Assembly: GCF_900116765.1 (NCBI RefSeq)
Contig: NZ_UETC01000004.1
Location: forward strand, 124,001-188,000
Length of the DNA: 64,000 bases
Origin: Jannaschia seohaensis
GTDB taxonomy: Bacteria > Pseudomonadota > Alphaproteobacteria > Rhodobacterales > Rhodobacteraceae
Reading direction: 5' to 3'
The notes beneath the pieces are model-generated. The model made no database searches and was not told the DNA's origin. It saw nothing but the letters and a program-made list of their open reading frames with translations. This document shows positions 1-8,415 of the stretch, piece after piece. A program made the position numbers and the translations under genes. Within the stretch, counting starts at the first letter, position 1, and every line of letters begins with the position of its first letter.

Positions 1-1455
1 GCGCTGAACGCGGCGCTGGAGAAGATCCTGAACGCCGATGTGATCAAAACCGACCCGGCCGGGCGAATCATGTACAGCAACGACGGCGGTGCCACCTTCG
101 GCACAATCGACGCGCCGCTCGAGAACCTAGCGCTCTATCAATACCTGATGACGAACCCGGACGGGACGGTCGGCGCTTGGCCCGACGTCGCCGGAAACTG
201 GGATCCCGTGTTCCAGGCCCTGCTGGGCGATGAGGTCGAGACCGACGGCTACACCGACCCCGACTGGGATCCCTCGGCGCTGATCGGCGCCGCGTGGAGC
301 AAGGAGGGCAAGATCACCCTCGATGCGCTGATCTATGAAAACACCACGCTCGGGGTGAACAAGGTCACCGGCTCCGGCGCGACGCTGAACATCACCTATT
401 TCGACTTCAGCGATCCCGAGGGCGAACTCTACGACTACGATCGCGCGGCGACCTACAGCGACACCTGGCTGCGCTGGATCGAGATCGAGGACGGCGCGCC
501 CGTCTTCAAGTACGGCACGGCCTACGATGCCGTGTTCGGCGAGACGCCGTGGCAGGACGAGTATCTCCTGCTCGACGACAACGAGACGCCCGGGGATACC
601 TCCGACGACGAATTTGTCCTGGCGGGGGCGCCCAATTCCGGTGTCAACGACTTCACAGCGGCAGCCGACGACAGCCGGGCGGTGATCCAGTTCATCCACA
701 ATGTGCAGGCGGTCGAGGTCGATGTGAGCGAGGTCCCGCCCGAGTTCCTGCCTTCGCCGACGCCTCTTCCGCTGAATGCGTCCGTCGTCGCCCCGTTTGA
801 CGACAATGATGACGACCATGGTGACGACCATGGCGACGGCCACGATCACGAGCCCCAAATCGTCATGGGCACCAACAAGTCGGACGTCATCGAGACCGGC
901 GGCGGCGGACAGAAGATCTATGGCCTGAACGGAAGCGACGTGATCCATGCGGGCGGCGGCGCGGATGAAGTCCATGGCGGCAATGGGCGCGACCAGTTGT
1001 TCGGCCAGGGTGGACCCGACAAGCTCTATGGCGGCAACGGAGCCGACCTTCTGGTTGGCGGGGGCGGGCCCGACCTCCTGGTGGGCGGTAATGGCGCCGA
1101 CATCCTCGTCGGCGGCCGCGGGATGGACACGCTGACCGGCGGCAACGGACCGGACGTCTTCGTCTACAAGGCCGCGCAGGATGTGCCCGGCCATGGCGAG
1201 TGCGAAGGCGGACGCCGGGAGACGATCACCGACTTCGATGCAGCCAACGACAGGTTCCACTTCCGCAAGCTGGATCTCGAAGGCTTCTCCGATGTCGCGG
1301 AGGCGTATCACGTCTGGGCCGAACAGGTCGGTGGGGACACCGTTCTCTACGTCGACACAGACGGCAATATGGCCGGTGAACACCCCGCGGAGATGGGCAT
1401 TCTGCTCTTGGGCGTGGATGCTGGCGACCTGTCAGACGCCAATTTCATGTTCTGA
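1..1455 (+). CDS. RTX calcium-binding repeat protein, 5' end outside the window
   Basis: The reading frame is open from base 1, so the gene begins upstream; 484 residues are visible. The first 260 or so are acidic and match no domain I can name. A short Asp/His-rich stretch (DDHGDDHGDGHDHEP) at about residues 268-284 is followed by about eleven glycine/aspartate nonapeptides of the GGxGxDxLx type, such as GGNGADLLVG. These form the calcium-binding parallel beta roll of RTX proteins. The last 90 residues (TITDFDAANDRFHF onward) resemble the usual C-terminal cap that carries the type I secretion signal. By family, the protein should be exported by a type I ABC system and fold in calcium outside the cell. 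No transporter genes are visible. The Asp/His linker could bind metal. Function of the N-terminal part is unknown. Confidence 0.85.
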   Translation, partial: ALNAALEKILNADVIKTDPAGRIMYSNDGGATFGTIDAPLENLALYQYLMTNPDGTVGAWPDVAGNWDPVFQALLGDEVETDGYTDPDWDPSALIGAAWSKEGKITLDALIYENTTLGVNKVTGSGATLNITYFDFSDPEGELYDYDRAATYSDTWLRWIEIEDGAPVFKYGTAYDAVFGETPWQDEYLLLDDNETPGDTSDDEFVLAGAPNSGVNDFTAAADDSRAVIQFIHNVQAVEVDVSEVPPEFLPSPTPLPLNASVVAPFDDNDDDHGDDHGDGHDHEPQIVMGTNKSDVIETGGGGQKIYGLNGSDVIHAGGGADEVHGGNGRDQLFGQGGPDKLYGGNGADLLVGGGGPDLLVGGNGADILVGGRGMDTLTGGNGPDVFVYKAAQDVPGHGECEGGRRETITDFDAANDRFHFRKLDLEGFSDVAEAYHVWAEQVGGDTVLYVDTDGNMAGEHPAEMGILLLGVDAGDLSDANFMF

Positions 1456-1465
1456 TCCATCAGAC

Positions 1466-1493
1466 GGGACGTTCCGCGACTGCGGAGCGTCCC
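1466..1493 (+). terminator. hairpin after the RTX gene
   Basis: A 12-bp stem with one G-T wobble (GGGACGTTCCGC paired with GCGGAGCGTCCC, loop GACT) begins 11 bases after the RTX stop codon. There is no clear T run after it, so it could be a Rho-independent-like terminator or an mRNA-stabilising hairpin. Confidence 0.55.
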
Positions 1494-1762
1494 GACATGG
1501 GCGGGTTTGGCAGGATCGAGCCCGCATAGAACAAAGTGCCCCGCCCGGACCGCGGCAGGTGCCCGGGTTCCGACCTGCCGCGGTCCGGTTGTGCCGAGGG
1601 CATCCAGCCAACGGACCAGGAGGTGGCGGCAGAAGGCAGCTGCGGAGGATGAACGAGAGCCGTCGCATGGAGCCGCCATGCTCACGCCTCTGCGCCCAAG
1701 CCACGACTGCTCATGCCGCCGCCGGGACGAAGTTCTACAGCGGTCCAAGGTGCTGCCCGAGG

Positions 1763-1969
1763 TTACTCGGCATCCGCCCGGCGCCACTCGGGCAGGGAAT
1801 CGCCGCACCATGCGCAAGACCAACTCCCCGCCTTCACGCGGCGCAGGATCGCCGTCGCGCGCTGGGCACGATGGCGGGCCTTCCCGTCCCATCCGTAAGG
1901 GACGAACGATGCGAAGAGGCGACCGTCGTAACGCTCGATCCATACAGCATCGGGGGCAGGGCCAAGCAT
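1763..1969 (-). CDS. possible small zinc-ribbon protein, perhaps truncated
   Basis: This 68-residue frame differs from the surrounding noise. It has a plausible composition and ends with a CxxC pair in the context CAWCGDSLPEWRRADAE. Small zinc-ribbon proteins normally show CxxCG, then a tryptophan/arginine/alanine/aspartate segment, then a second cysteine pair. Here the stop codon falls where that second pair would be expected, so the gene may be truncated. Function is unknown. It could also be a chance frame. Confidence 0.3.
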   Translation of the reverse strand: MLGPAPDAVWIERYDGRLFASFVPYGWDGKARHRAQRATAILRRVKAGSWSCAWCGDSLPEWRRADAE

Positions 1970-2491
1970 GGGGAGTCAGCTCCTAGAATTGCAGGCGTGC
2001 AAGGGGATGACCCGGGAATGAACCCCGAAATAGATGGGGAGGGGAAGCCGCGGCATTTCTTCGGATCGTCCAGAACGGCACGGATATTCTGCCGGATCGC
2101 GTTGACCTCGTTGCCACCGGGCCGCCGCCATCATCTCAACATAGGTCGCCATTGGTTTCGCCTTTGCCTGCCTGCCAATGGCCTGATGGTATCATGCTAC
2201 CCCAAGCAAGGCACCTGCGTTCAGGTGCCGGGCTATCTCTGAAAGCAGTGAAAGGCCCCTTTCCTGAAGGCAGGAAAGCGCCTGTATCGGTGCCTTGCAC
2301 TGAAAGGCACGCGGATCGCGCGTCAGAACCATAGGTAACCCTCCGGCTCTGGGGGGTAGGGCACGGCGGCCTGCACCGGTCCGCCAGGCGCTCCACACGG
2401 CCCGCCAAGACACGCCCTCGACCGCGAGCGACAACAGGCACGCCAACGGCCCGCAAGGCGTCCCAGGCGGCGGCTCCGGGCTTGGGGTAGG

Positions 2492-2734
2492 GTGCGGGGG
2501 CCTGCCGCACCGTCCGGGACGCCCGAGGCGACTCAAGCGCTGCTGACCACCACGGCGGGCGGCGTGGCCCCGATCTTCATCGGCGCGTGGGGCGCGGTGG
2601 ACATGATCCGCGACCCGTTCAGCGATGCGCAGTCCGGTGGCCTTCGGATCACCGCCCTCGCCACGATGGACGTAACGGTGGCGCGCCCGGCCCAGCTCGA
2701 GCTGCTGACCGGTCTCGAACTGGCGGCGGCGTAA
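2492..2734 (+). pseudogene. phage major capsid protein, C-terminal remnant
   Basis: From about residue 25 the 80-residue frame reads like the C-terminal end of an HK97-fold major capsid protein: APIFIGAWGAVDMIRDPF, then a glycine-containing turn, then LRITALATMDVTVARPAQ. This matches the usual order of a glycine/tryptophan strand, an R-D-P turn and a hydrophobic VTVARP strand near the capsid C-terminus. The rest of a capsid gene (normally 300-400 residues) is absent upstream. The TAA stop overlaps the ATG of the next phage gene (TAATG), so the native gene junction survives here. The gene family is recognised from the motif pattern only. Confidence 0.6.
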
Positions 2735-3165
2735 TGCTCTGGGGCGCACATGTCGGCAGCCTGGAGCTGCGCACCGAAGGCGGGGAAACCCGCCTTCGGG
2801 CAACCTTCCCCTATGGCCGGGAAACCGTGTTGGCCGAGCGCCTCGGCATGGTCCGTGAGCGTCGTGAGATGATCGCAGCTCGTGCCTTCGCGGATCGGAT
2901 CGAGCGCGGCGAGGACGTGCACTTTCTGTCCGGCCATGACTTTAACAAGCCGCTGGCCTCGCGGTCGGCCGGCACCCTGAGCCTGACGGACTCGAATGAC
3001 GCGCTGACGGTCGAGGCGACCAAGGGCGGGGAGCGGAGGTCCGCTGCACCATGCACCCATGCACGGACGTCCGGTTTGGGCAGTGCGAGCTTTTCGGAAG
3101 CAGTCCCTCATCTTCTCAGCGGGTGGTTTTGGCCTCGGCTTTACATGCGTTGCGCAGGTCCATGA
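2734..3165 (+). pseudogene. HK97-type phage prohead protease, N-terminal remnant
   Basis: The frame starts at the ATG overlapping the capsid stop. Residues 1-100 fit a peptidase U35-type prohead protease: a beta-strand start (LRATFPYG), then AARAFADRI, then HFLSGHDFNKPLASRSAGTL, where the conserved histidine sits in the GHD/NHD context and is followed by the LASRSAGTLSL strand. After about residue 100 (near base 3035) the sequence turns into unrelated arginine/serine-rich text. The second half of the protease, including the expected catalytic serine region, is gone. It is therefore a remnant. The final 50 bases overlap the oppositely oriented GIY-YIG gene. Confidence 0.6.
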
Positions 3166-3643
3166 TGTGCCGCTTCTGCGGGTTGGCCCAACCTGTCAGA
3201 TTCAGCGGCGGCTGCATCACCCTAATGGTCTCCTTCTCGACCCGGTGCAGATCGACCTCTAACTCTACAGTCGCGTAGTCCAGATTCCTTACCATCCAGT
3301 TGGACAGCCGGTGTTCCCCGTCCCCCGCAAACGCAAAGTTCGTGAAGTTGCTCTCCGATGGTCCCGGGGCGCGGGGAACCGCCTGCAGGTTCAGCTCCAC
3401 TTTCAGGATCGCGCCGAGAGAGCGGCGAGGGGAATGGAAGCCGCTACTCTTCGGAAGAAAATGGTTTCGATTGCCCAGACTTTCCCCAGTCTGGCCGATG
3501 TAGATGATTTCGGTGTCCGGAATGGTCATGCCCGGAAGGCAATCCCGTCTTTTGGCGAAGATTCCGTAAAGCCCCGCCTTTTGGGATGAGACGACGTCGG
3601 TAATGGGCCGTCGCCCGATCAGCAGGGCTTCTGCGATGTCCAT
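3116..3643 (-). CDS. GIY-YIG domain nuclease-like protein
   Basis: A 175-residue protein with the parts of a GIY-YIG nuclease fold: GLYGIF at residues 24-29 (GIY position), IIYIGQTGESLGNR at 46-59 (YIG plus the catalytic arginine), a glutamate in VEKETI near 135-140, and the asparagine of PPLN at 145-148. The SPRRSLGAIL segment (71-80) and the C-terminal LNLTGWANPQKRHIMDLR are typical of a stand-alone bacterial branch of this superfamily. The ATG is preceded by GAGGAGG at a good distance. Key residues look intact, so it may be functional although it sits in a decayed phage island. Substrate is unknown; a role as a phage- or island-borne nuclease is inference. Confidence 0.75.
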   Translation of the reverse strand: MDIAEALLIGRRPITDVVSSQKAGLYGIFAKRRDCLPGMTIPDTEIIYIGQTGESLGNRNHFLPKSSGFHSPRRSLGAILKVELNLQAVPRAPGPSESNFTNFAFAGDGEHRLSNWMVRNLDYATVELEVDLHRVEKETIRVMQPPLNLTGWANPQKRHIMDLRNACKAEAKTTR

Positions 3644-4361
3644 GACACCTCCTCGAAATTGAATACTTGGGACCGAACTTTGCCACGCGGTGCACGAGCG
3701 TCCCCTCTCGCCTTAAACTAGAAGATCGCTGATGTAGCGGCTACATAGGCTTGCGCTGTAGTCGCGGTCGTTCGGGCTCGACGCTCATCTGCGGCAGCGC
3801 GGTATGAGGGGCATCGTGGCCGCCAGGCCTGGAAGACGCGCACGGCCCTGAGCCGATGTTCGACAGCGCGACTTCATGTGCGTCGCGGCTTCTCCGAAGC
3901 GGTCATTCGGATGCGGACGCAGCACGCCCGTGGTTATGGAGGTCCGCTCTGCGGACAAAGCCAAAACTGGCTGGATGTCCGCCTTCTGAAAACCCCCGTT
4001 GAGAGCAATTTCTGCACGGTCTAAGCCCTTGAAAAAGTGAAAAAACGCCAGTGTGTGAAAGTCACCCGATTTGTGCGTTTTTTTTGGTAGGTCCGAGATA
4101 ATCATGCTGGAAAGCGAACATCGCGCCCATAATCGAGGCTGCCCGCCCTGCAAAGCGCGCGCAGTCCCCGCTCCAGATCAACGGTACTAATATTGGCGCT
4201 GACCCACCAACCCGATCTCGCCTGCAGGGCCGGGAGGTCGGTTCGCCCGCCATGGATGTCCTCGCGCGCATTGGCGACATAGCGACGGACATTGGCCTTC
4301 ATCGCTGAGAGCTGTTGGATCACCGCCGGGTCGAGATGGTGGACGGCATCGACCACGTAGC
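3644..4361. other. gene-poor stretch inside the tRNA-Cys island
   Basis: About 700 bases with no gene I can support. It holds short segments around 3880-4000 with patterns such as cggtcattcggatgcg and gtccgctctgcggac that resemble non-coding repeat-like DNA often seen between genes in marine Alphaproteobacteria. A T run lies at 4078-4085. Frames here on the minus strand (for example 3785-4153) have no recognisable domain. Confidence 0.35.
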
Positions 4362-4490
4362 GATGACCTGATCGCCGCCGTGACGGGCCAGAGCCCGGCC
4401 ATGGTCCTGAACTACACGAAGAAGGTTCGTCAGCGTCTCCGGGCCATTCAGGCCCAGCGAAAACGAACAGAACAAAAGCAGAAAGTTTAG
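4362..4490 (+). pseudogene. tyrosine recombinase (integrase), C-terminal remnant
   Basis: The last 42 codons of a phage-type integrase remain, ending at TAG 4488-4490. DDLIAAVTGQSPAMVLNYTK corresponds to the region after the catalytic arginine box, where the conserved tyrosine (here NYTK) lies. It is followed by a basic glutamine/arginine/lysine tail. Upstream in the same frame the sequence does not look like an integrase, so the catalytic core has been lost. The stop lies 61 bases from the 3' end of tRNA-Cys, the classic position for an integrase at its attachment site. Confidence 0.6.
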
Positions 4491-4551
4491 ACGGTTGCTT
4501 AGACTTTCAAACGCCGCCGTGTCGCTAAATCGCTAACCGATTGAAAGTGGA

Positions 4552-4625
4552 TGGAGGCGAGTACCGGAATCGAACCGGTGTACACGGATTTGCAATCCGC
4601 TGCGTAACCACTCCGCCAACTCGCC
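4552..4625 (-). tRNA. tRNA-Cys (GCA)
   Basis: A full cloverleaf can be drawn on the minus strand: acceptor GGCGAGT/ACTCGCC, D arm, anticodon loop ATTGCAAAT with anticodon GCA, T arm with GGTTCGAATCC, discriminator T and an encoded CCA. The U73 discriminator agrees with cysteine identity. The 3' end faces the integrase remnant, so this gene was probably the island's attachment site. I did not find a second copy of the tRNA 3' end in the window. Confidence 0.95.
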
Positions 4626-4789
4626 GCAGGCCCGTGTCGTCTAGGCCTTGCCGGGGCAGGGTGCAAGGCCAAACGGTGCGGCTGGACGCGGGCCCCGGGG
4701 CCGCCTACCGTCGGCCGCATGATCGGTCGAGACAATCCTGGGAGCCCCGCCATCGCCGCACCGGCCCTCGGTCAACGGCACCCGCGCTG

Positions 4790-5956
4790 ATGCGACCGCT
4801 CGAGGGTATCACTGTGCTCGCGCTCGAGCATGCGGTCGCCGCGCCTTACTGCACGCGGCAATTGGCCGACCGGGGCGCGCGGGTCATCAAGCTGGAGCGC
4901 CCCGGGACCGGCGATTTCGCGCGCGGCTACGACCGGAGGGCGCGGGGCCTCAGCAGTCATTTCGTCTGGACCAATCGCGGCAAGGAAAGCCTCGCGCTGG
5001 ACCTCAAACACCCGGAAGCCGCGCGCGTGCTCACCCGCCTCGTCGAGAAGGCGGACGTGATCGTCCAGAACCTCGCCCCCGGGGCCGCCGCGCGGCTGGG
5101 GCTGTCATGGGAGACGCTCCACGCGCGCCATCCGGGGCTGATCCTCTGCGACATTTCCGGTTACGGGCCTGAGAGCGAGCGCAAGGCCTATGACCTGCTG
5201 GTGCAGGCGGAGGCCGGTCTGCTCTCGATCACGGGCACGCCGGAGGTGCCCTCCAAGGCGGGCATCTCCGCGGCCGATATCGCCGCGGGCAGCTTCGCGC
5301 TCCAAGCCATCCTGACCGCTCTGATCCAGAAGGGGCGGACGGGGGAGGGGGCGCATCTCGAGATCTCGATGCTGCACGCGCTGGCCGAATGGATGGGCTA
5401 TCCGATGTATTACGCGCTCGACGGCGCGCCGCCGCCGGCGCGGGCGGGCGCGGCGCATCCGACGATCTTTCCCTATGGCCCGTTTCGCGCCGCCGATGGG
5501 GAGGTGATCCTCGGCCTGCAGAATGACCGGGAATGGCGGAATTTCTGCGCGACCGTTCTGCGCCGTCCAGACTTGGCGGACGATCCGCGCTTCGACGGAA
5601 ACGCGGCCCGGGCCGAGAATGCCGGCGCGCTGCGCGCCGAGATCGAAGCGGTCTTCGCAGCCTTCCCCTGCGTCGAGGTCATGGCCCGGCTCGACGCGGC
5701 GGGCATCGGCAACGCGCGGCTCAACGAGATGGCCGATCTCTGGGCGCATCCCGCGCTTGCGGGACTCTGGAGCGAGATCGCGTCCCCGGCGGGCCCGCTG
5801 CCCGCCCTGCGCCCGCCCGGCCTGCCGCACCCGGCGATGGGGGCGGTCCCCGCGCTGGGCCAGCACTCCCGTGCGATCCTCGAGGAATGCGGCACGCCCG
5901 AACCCGTGATTGCCGACCTCGCTCGAAGCGGCGCCGTCACCTTCGGCGAGGAATGA
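4790..5956 (+). CDS. class III CoA-transferase (CaiB/BaiF family)
   Basis: A 388-residue protein starting at MRPLEGITVLALEHAVAAPY, the standard opening of family III CoA-transferases. These enzymes move CoA between carboxylic acids through an aspartyl-CoA thioester. The catalytic aspartate is probably Asp135 in RKAYDLLVQAEAGLL. The NRGKESLALDL motif (62-72) and GYGPESERKAYD fit the family, and the length is normal. The frame is open further upstream, but that part crosses the tRNA-Cys gene, so the ATG at 4790 is the realistic start. It stands alone, facing a convergent lysE-type gene with a hairpin repeat between them. The actual acyl donor and acceptor cannot be told from the sequence. Confidence 0.9.
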   Translation: MRPLEGITVLALEHAVAAPYCTRQLADRGARVIKLERPGTGDFARGYDRRARGLSSHFVWTNRGKESLALDLKHPEAARVLTRLVEKADVIVQNLAPGAAARLGLSWETLHARHPGLILCDISGYGPESERKAYDLLVQAEAGLLSITGTPEVPSKAGISAADIAAGSFALQAILTALIQKGRTGEGAHLEISMLHALAEWMGYPMYYALDGAPPPARAGAAHPTIFPYGPFRAADGEVILGLQNDREWRNFCATVLRRPDLADDPRFDGNAARAENAGALRAEIEAVFAAFPCVEVMARLDAAGIGNARLNEMADLWAHPALAGLWSEIASPAGPLPALRPPGLPHPAMGAVPALGQHSRAILEECGTPEPVIADLARSGAVTFGEE

Positions 5957-5965
5957 TCCTGCGTC

Positions 5966-6024
5966 CTTCTTCTGGCCGGAAATACTCTGGGGGGAGCCGA
6001 AGGCGGGGGGCAAAGCCCCCCTCC
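5966..6024. repeat. GC-hairpin intergenic repeat, copy 1
   Basis: CTTCTGGCCGGAAATACTC followed by G/C-rich hairpins ending GGGGGGCAAAGCCCCCC. The same order of parts occurs at 10131-10190 (reverse orientation) and 24351-24406. Here it lies between two convergent genes and could terminate both transcripts. Confidence 0.75.
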
Positions 6025-6042
6025 GCACGCGCCGCATGCGCT

Positions 6043-6630
6043 TCAGATCAGGCTGGCCAGAGCCAGCCCGACTACGACCAGCATCGATCCGGCCATCGCG
6101 ATATTGATCATGCGCTGCGTCCGCTCCGCCAGATCGAGCGAGCGCAGCCAGACGCCCAGCCCCAGCCACAGGAAATGCAGCGGCAGCCAGATCGCGTTCA
6201 TGATCAGCAGCTTGACCACCGGCTCCGCGACCGGCCCGAGACCGATGGCGAAGCCCGAGAACATGACTGTGTTGACCGCATAGGCCTTGGGGTTCACCGC
6301 CTGCAAGGCCAGCCCGTCGCGGATGCCCGGCTTGTGCTGGGCCTCGATGAAGGCGATCCGGCTGCCCGCGGTGGCGATGCGGAACGCGAGATAGAGCAGA
6401 TATCCGGTCGACAGCACGAACAGCACCGTCCGAATACGGGGATCGGCCAGGACCACCGCCGCCACGCCCGAAATCACCGCCAGCGCCACGATATTGGTGC
6501 CGATGCATAGCCCGATCACATAGCGCACGCCCGCGCGGCCGCCGAAGGCCGCGCCGACCCCGGCGGTGGACAGAACGCCAGGACCGGGCGTCACGATCAG
6601 GAAGAAGACGGCGGCGGCGAAGGCGATCAT
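6043..6630 (-). CDS. LysE/RhtB-family amino acid exporter
   Basis: A 195-residue membrane protein with about six hydrophobic segments. The opening MIAFAAAVFFLIVTPGPGVL carries the TPGPG motif of LysE/RhtB exporters. I choose the ATG at 6630 because it overlaps the stop of the upstream gene (ATGA), giving translational coupling; an in-frame ATG five codons earlier is possible. Members export amino acids or small derivatives through the inner membrane. It is the last gene of the leftward operon, after an EamA-type exporter, so both may remove a by-product or excess metabolite. Substrate is not predictable. Confidence 0.85.
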   Translation of the reverse strand: MIAFAAAVFFLIVTPGPGVLSTAGVGAAFGGRAGVRYVIGLCIGTNIVALAVISGVAAVVLADPRIRTVLFVLSTGYLLYLAFRIATAGSRIAFIEAQHKPGIRDGLALQAVNPKAYAVNTVMFSGFAIGLGPVAEPVVKLLIMNAIWLPLHFLWLGLGVWLRSLDLAERTQRMINIAMAGSMLVVVGLALASLI

Positions 6631-7526
6631 CGCCGCTCCCTCCACCAGATCACGAGGCCCGCGACCGCGATGATCGCCGCGCCGAGGATGGTCATCGCGT
6701 CAGGCGTCGTGCCGAAGACGAGGAAACTCAAGACGGCGAGATAGATCAGGAAAGAGTAGCTGAATGGCATCAGCACGCTGGCCGGGGCATAGCCATGGGC
6801 CGCGCTGAAGAAATGGTGTCCCGCCCAGGCCGAGACGCCGATCCCGACCATCAGCACCCAATCCAGCGGGGTGGCCGGCGCTTCCCACAGAAACCACGCC
6901 GCCGGGGCCAGGCTGATCGTGCCGACCAGCCCGGCATAGAGTTGCATCGTGCGCGGGGCGGCCACTCCTGCCAGGCGCCGCGTCAGGATGGAGAACACGG
7001 CCAGCGCCGTCGCAGCCGTCAGCGAGGCCAGCGCGGCCCAATGGAAGTCCGCGCCCCAAGGCCGCATCACCACCAGCACCCCGATAAAGCCCACAAGGAT
7101 CGCGCCCCAACGCCACGGCCCCACCTGCTCGCCCAGCAGCGGCACCGAGAGCGCGCAGACGATGATCGGCGAGGAGAACATGATCGCCGCCACCAGCGTC
7201 AGGTCGAGATAGGTCAGGGCCACGAAATTGCTGATCGTGGAGACCATCAGCAGCGCGCCCCGGAACAGCATCACCGCCGCCAGCCGGGGCGGGGCGGTGA
7301 AGCCCGAATGGTCGCGCCCCATCATCGGGCCGGTCGACAGCACGAGGTGGACGCTGAAGCGCATGAAGGCCAACTGCAAGGCGGGCAGACCGGCCAGGGC
7401 GAGCCATTTCACCGAGGTGTCGGTGAAGGAGAACAGCAGATAGGCCAGCAGCATCAGGGCGATGCCGCGGCCCGGATTGTCCTCGCGCGCGACGGCGAGG
7501 TGGCTGACGGGGGCGGGGCTGGCCAC
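6627..7526 (-). CDS. EamA/DMT-family transporter
   Basis: A 299-residue protein with about ten membrane segments in two repeated halves, as in the drug/metabolite transporter superfamily. Typical features are the early SFTDTSVKWLAL segment, the GALLMVSTISNFVALTYL region and the final glycine-rich helix before a basic end (WWRERR). It is an inner-membrane exporter of an unknown small molecule. It begins directly after the beta-hydroxyacid dehydrogenase stop and its own stop overlaps the lysE-type start, so it belongs to the same transcription unit. Confidence 0.88.
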   Translation of the reverse strand: MASPAPVSHLAVAREDNPGRGIALMLLAYLLFSFTDTSVKWLALAGLPALQLAFMRFSVHLVLSTGPMMGRDHSGFTAPPRLAAVMLFRGALLMVSTISNFVALTYLDLTLVAAIMFSSPIIVCALSVPLLGEQVGPWRWGAILVGFIGVLVVMRPWGADFHWAALASLTAATALAVFSILTRRLAGVAAPRTMQLYAGLVGTISLAPAAWFLWEAPATPLDWVLMVGIGVSAWAGHHFFSAAHGYAPASVLMPFSYSFLIYLAVLSFLVFGTTPDAMTILGAAIIAVAGLVIWWRERR

Positions 7527-8414
7527 TTATTTCCCGTATCGGCTCGCGTAGAAATCGACCATCTGCGGCACGAGGTCCTCGCCCCGGCCGTCCTCGATGG
7601 CGGCTTTCAGTCCCTTATCCGCGCAGGCCGACATGATGGACTCGACCCCCAGCCCCTCGGCCATGGAGCGGTAGTAGCCCACATCCTTCGATGCGTTCTT
7701 GATCGAGAAGGCGAGCATCTCGGCGTTGCCGTCGACGCCGTAGGCGGCGATGAACTCCATCATCCCGGACCGGAGCGGCCCGGCGCCCATCACGTCGAAG
7801 AGCTGCTTGCGGTCGACGCCCGCGAGGTCGGCCATGGCGAAGGCCTCGGACATGGCGTTGGCGGTGGTCATGGCGAAGAAGTTGTTGATCAGTTTGATCG
7901 TGTGCCCGTTGCCCAGGGCGCCCAGGTGAAAGACGTTCTCCCCCTGGTCGTCGAGAACGGGCTTCACCTTTTCATAGGCCGCCTTGTCGCCGGAGCACAT
8001 GATGTTGAGCTTGCCTTCGCGCCCATGGCTCGGCGTGCGGCCCAGCGGCGCGTCCAGATAGGTGCCGCCCGCCGCCGCGACCTCCTCGCCCAGGGCTTTG
8101 GTCGAGCCGGGCAGCGAGGTGCCGTAGTCGATGACGATCGCGCCGTCCTTCAGCCCTGCGATCACGCCATCGGGTCCGCGCATCCGGCCTTCGACATGTT
8201 CGGAAGTGCCCATGCAGAGCATCACGATGTCGGAGGCCTCCGCCACCTCCCGCGCGGTCGCGGCTTCGGTGGCGCCGCGGGCGAGCGCGGCCTCGATGCC
8301 GGTCCGGTCGCGATGGCCCAGCACGGTCAGCGTGTAGCCCTTGTCGAGCAGGTTCTGCACCATGGCCGACCCCATGAGGCCCAGGCCGATGAATCCGATT
8401 GCGGGTTTGCTCAT
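7527..8414 (-). CDS. NAD(P)-dependent beta-hydroxyacid dehydrogenase (HIBADH/GarR type)
   Basis: A 295-residue enzyme with the Rossmann motif GFIGLGLMGSAM at residues 7-18, a substrate-binding segment (DAPLGRTPSHGREG) and the catalytic lysine in GNGHTIKLINNFFA. Family members oxidise or reduce beta-hydroxyacids such as 3-hydroxyisobutyrate or tartronate semialdehyde. The usual DAPVSGG segment is changed to DAPLGRTP, so the substrate may differ from the classical ones. It lies in a tight run with a PhyH-type dioxygenase upstream and an EamA exporter downstream. A second member of the family lies at 18492-19349. Confidence 0.88.
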   Translation of the reverse strand: MSKPAIGFIGLGLMGSAMVQNLLDKGYTLTVLGHRDRTGIEAALARGATEAATAREVAEASDIVMLCMGTSEHVEGRMRGPDGVIAGLKDGAIVIDYGTSLPGSTKALGEEVAAAGGTYLDAPLGRTPSHGREGKLNIMCSGDKAAYEKVKPVLDDQGENVFHLGALGNGHTIKLINNFFAMTTANAMSEAFAMADLAGVDRKQLFDVMGAGPLRSGMMEFIAAYGVDGNAEMLAFSIKNASKDVGYYRSMAEGLGVESIMSACADKGLKAAIEDGRGEDLVPQMVDFYASRYGK

Positions 8415-8415
8415 G

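Larger units (their letters stand above)
1456..2491. other. gene-poor stretch between the RTX gene and phage remnants
   Basis: About one kilobase with no gene I can firmly support apart from a possible short zinc-ribbon ORF on the minus strand (separate entry). Long frames on both strands here read as arginine/proline-rich noise typical of GC-rich non-coding DNA. I read the stretch as decayed DNA forming the left part of the island at tRNA-Cys. Confidence 0.4.

Noticed and set aside
3785-4153. 122-residue minus-strand frame
   Set aside because: No recognisable domain, poor start context, and composition of non-coding repeat-like DNA.
1456-4551. An intact prophage or gene-transfer-agent cluster
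   Set aside because: Only capsid, protease and integrase fragments are present; portal, terminase and tail genes are absent.
4541-4789. Upstream extension of the CoA-transferase
   Set aside because: It would translate through the tRNA-Cys gene; the family start is at 4790.
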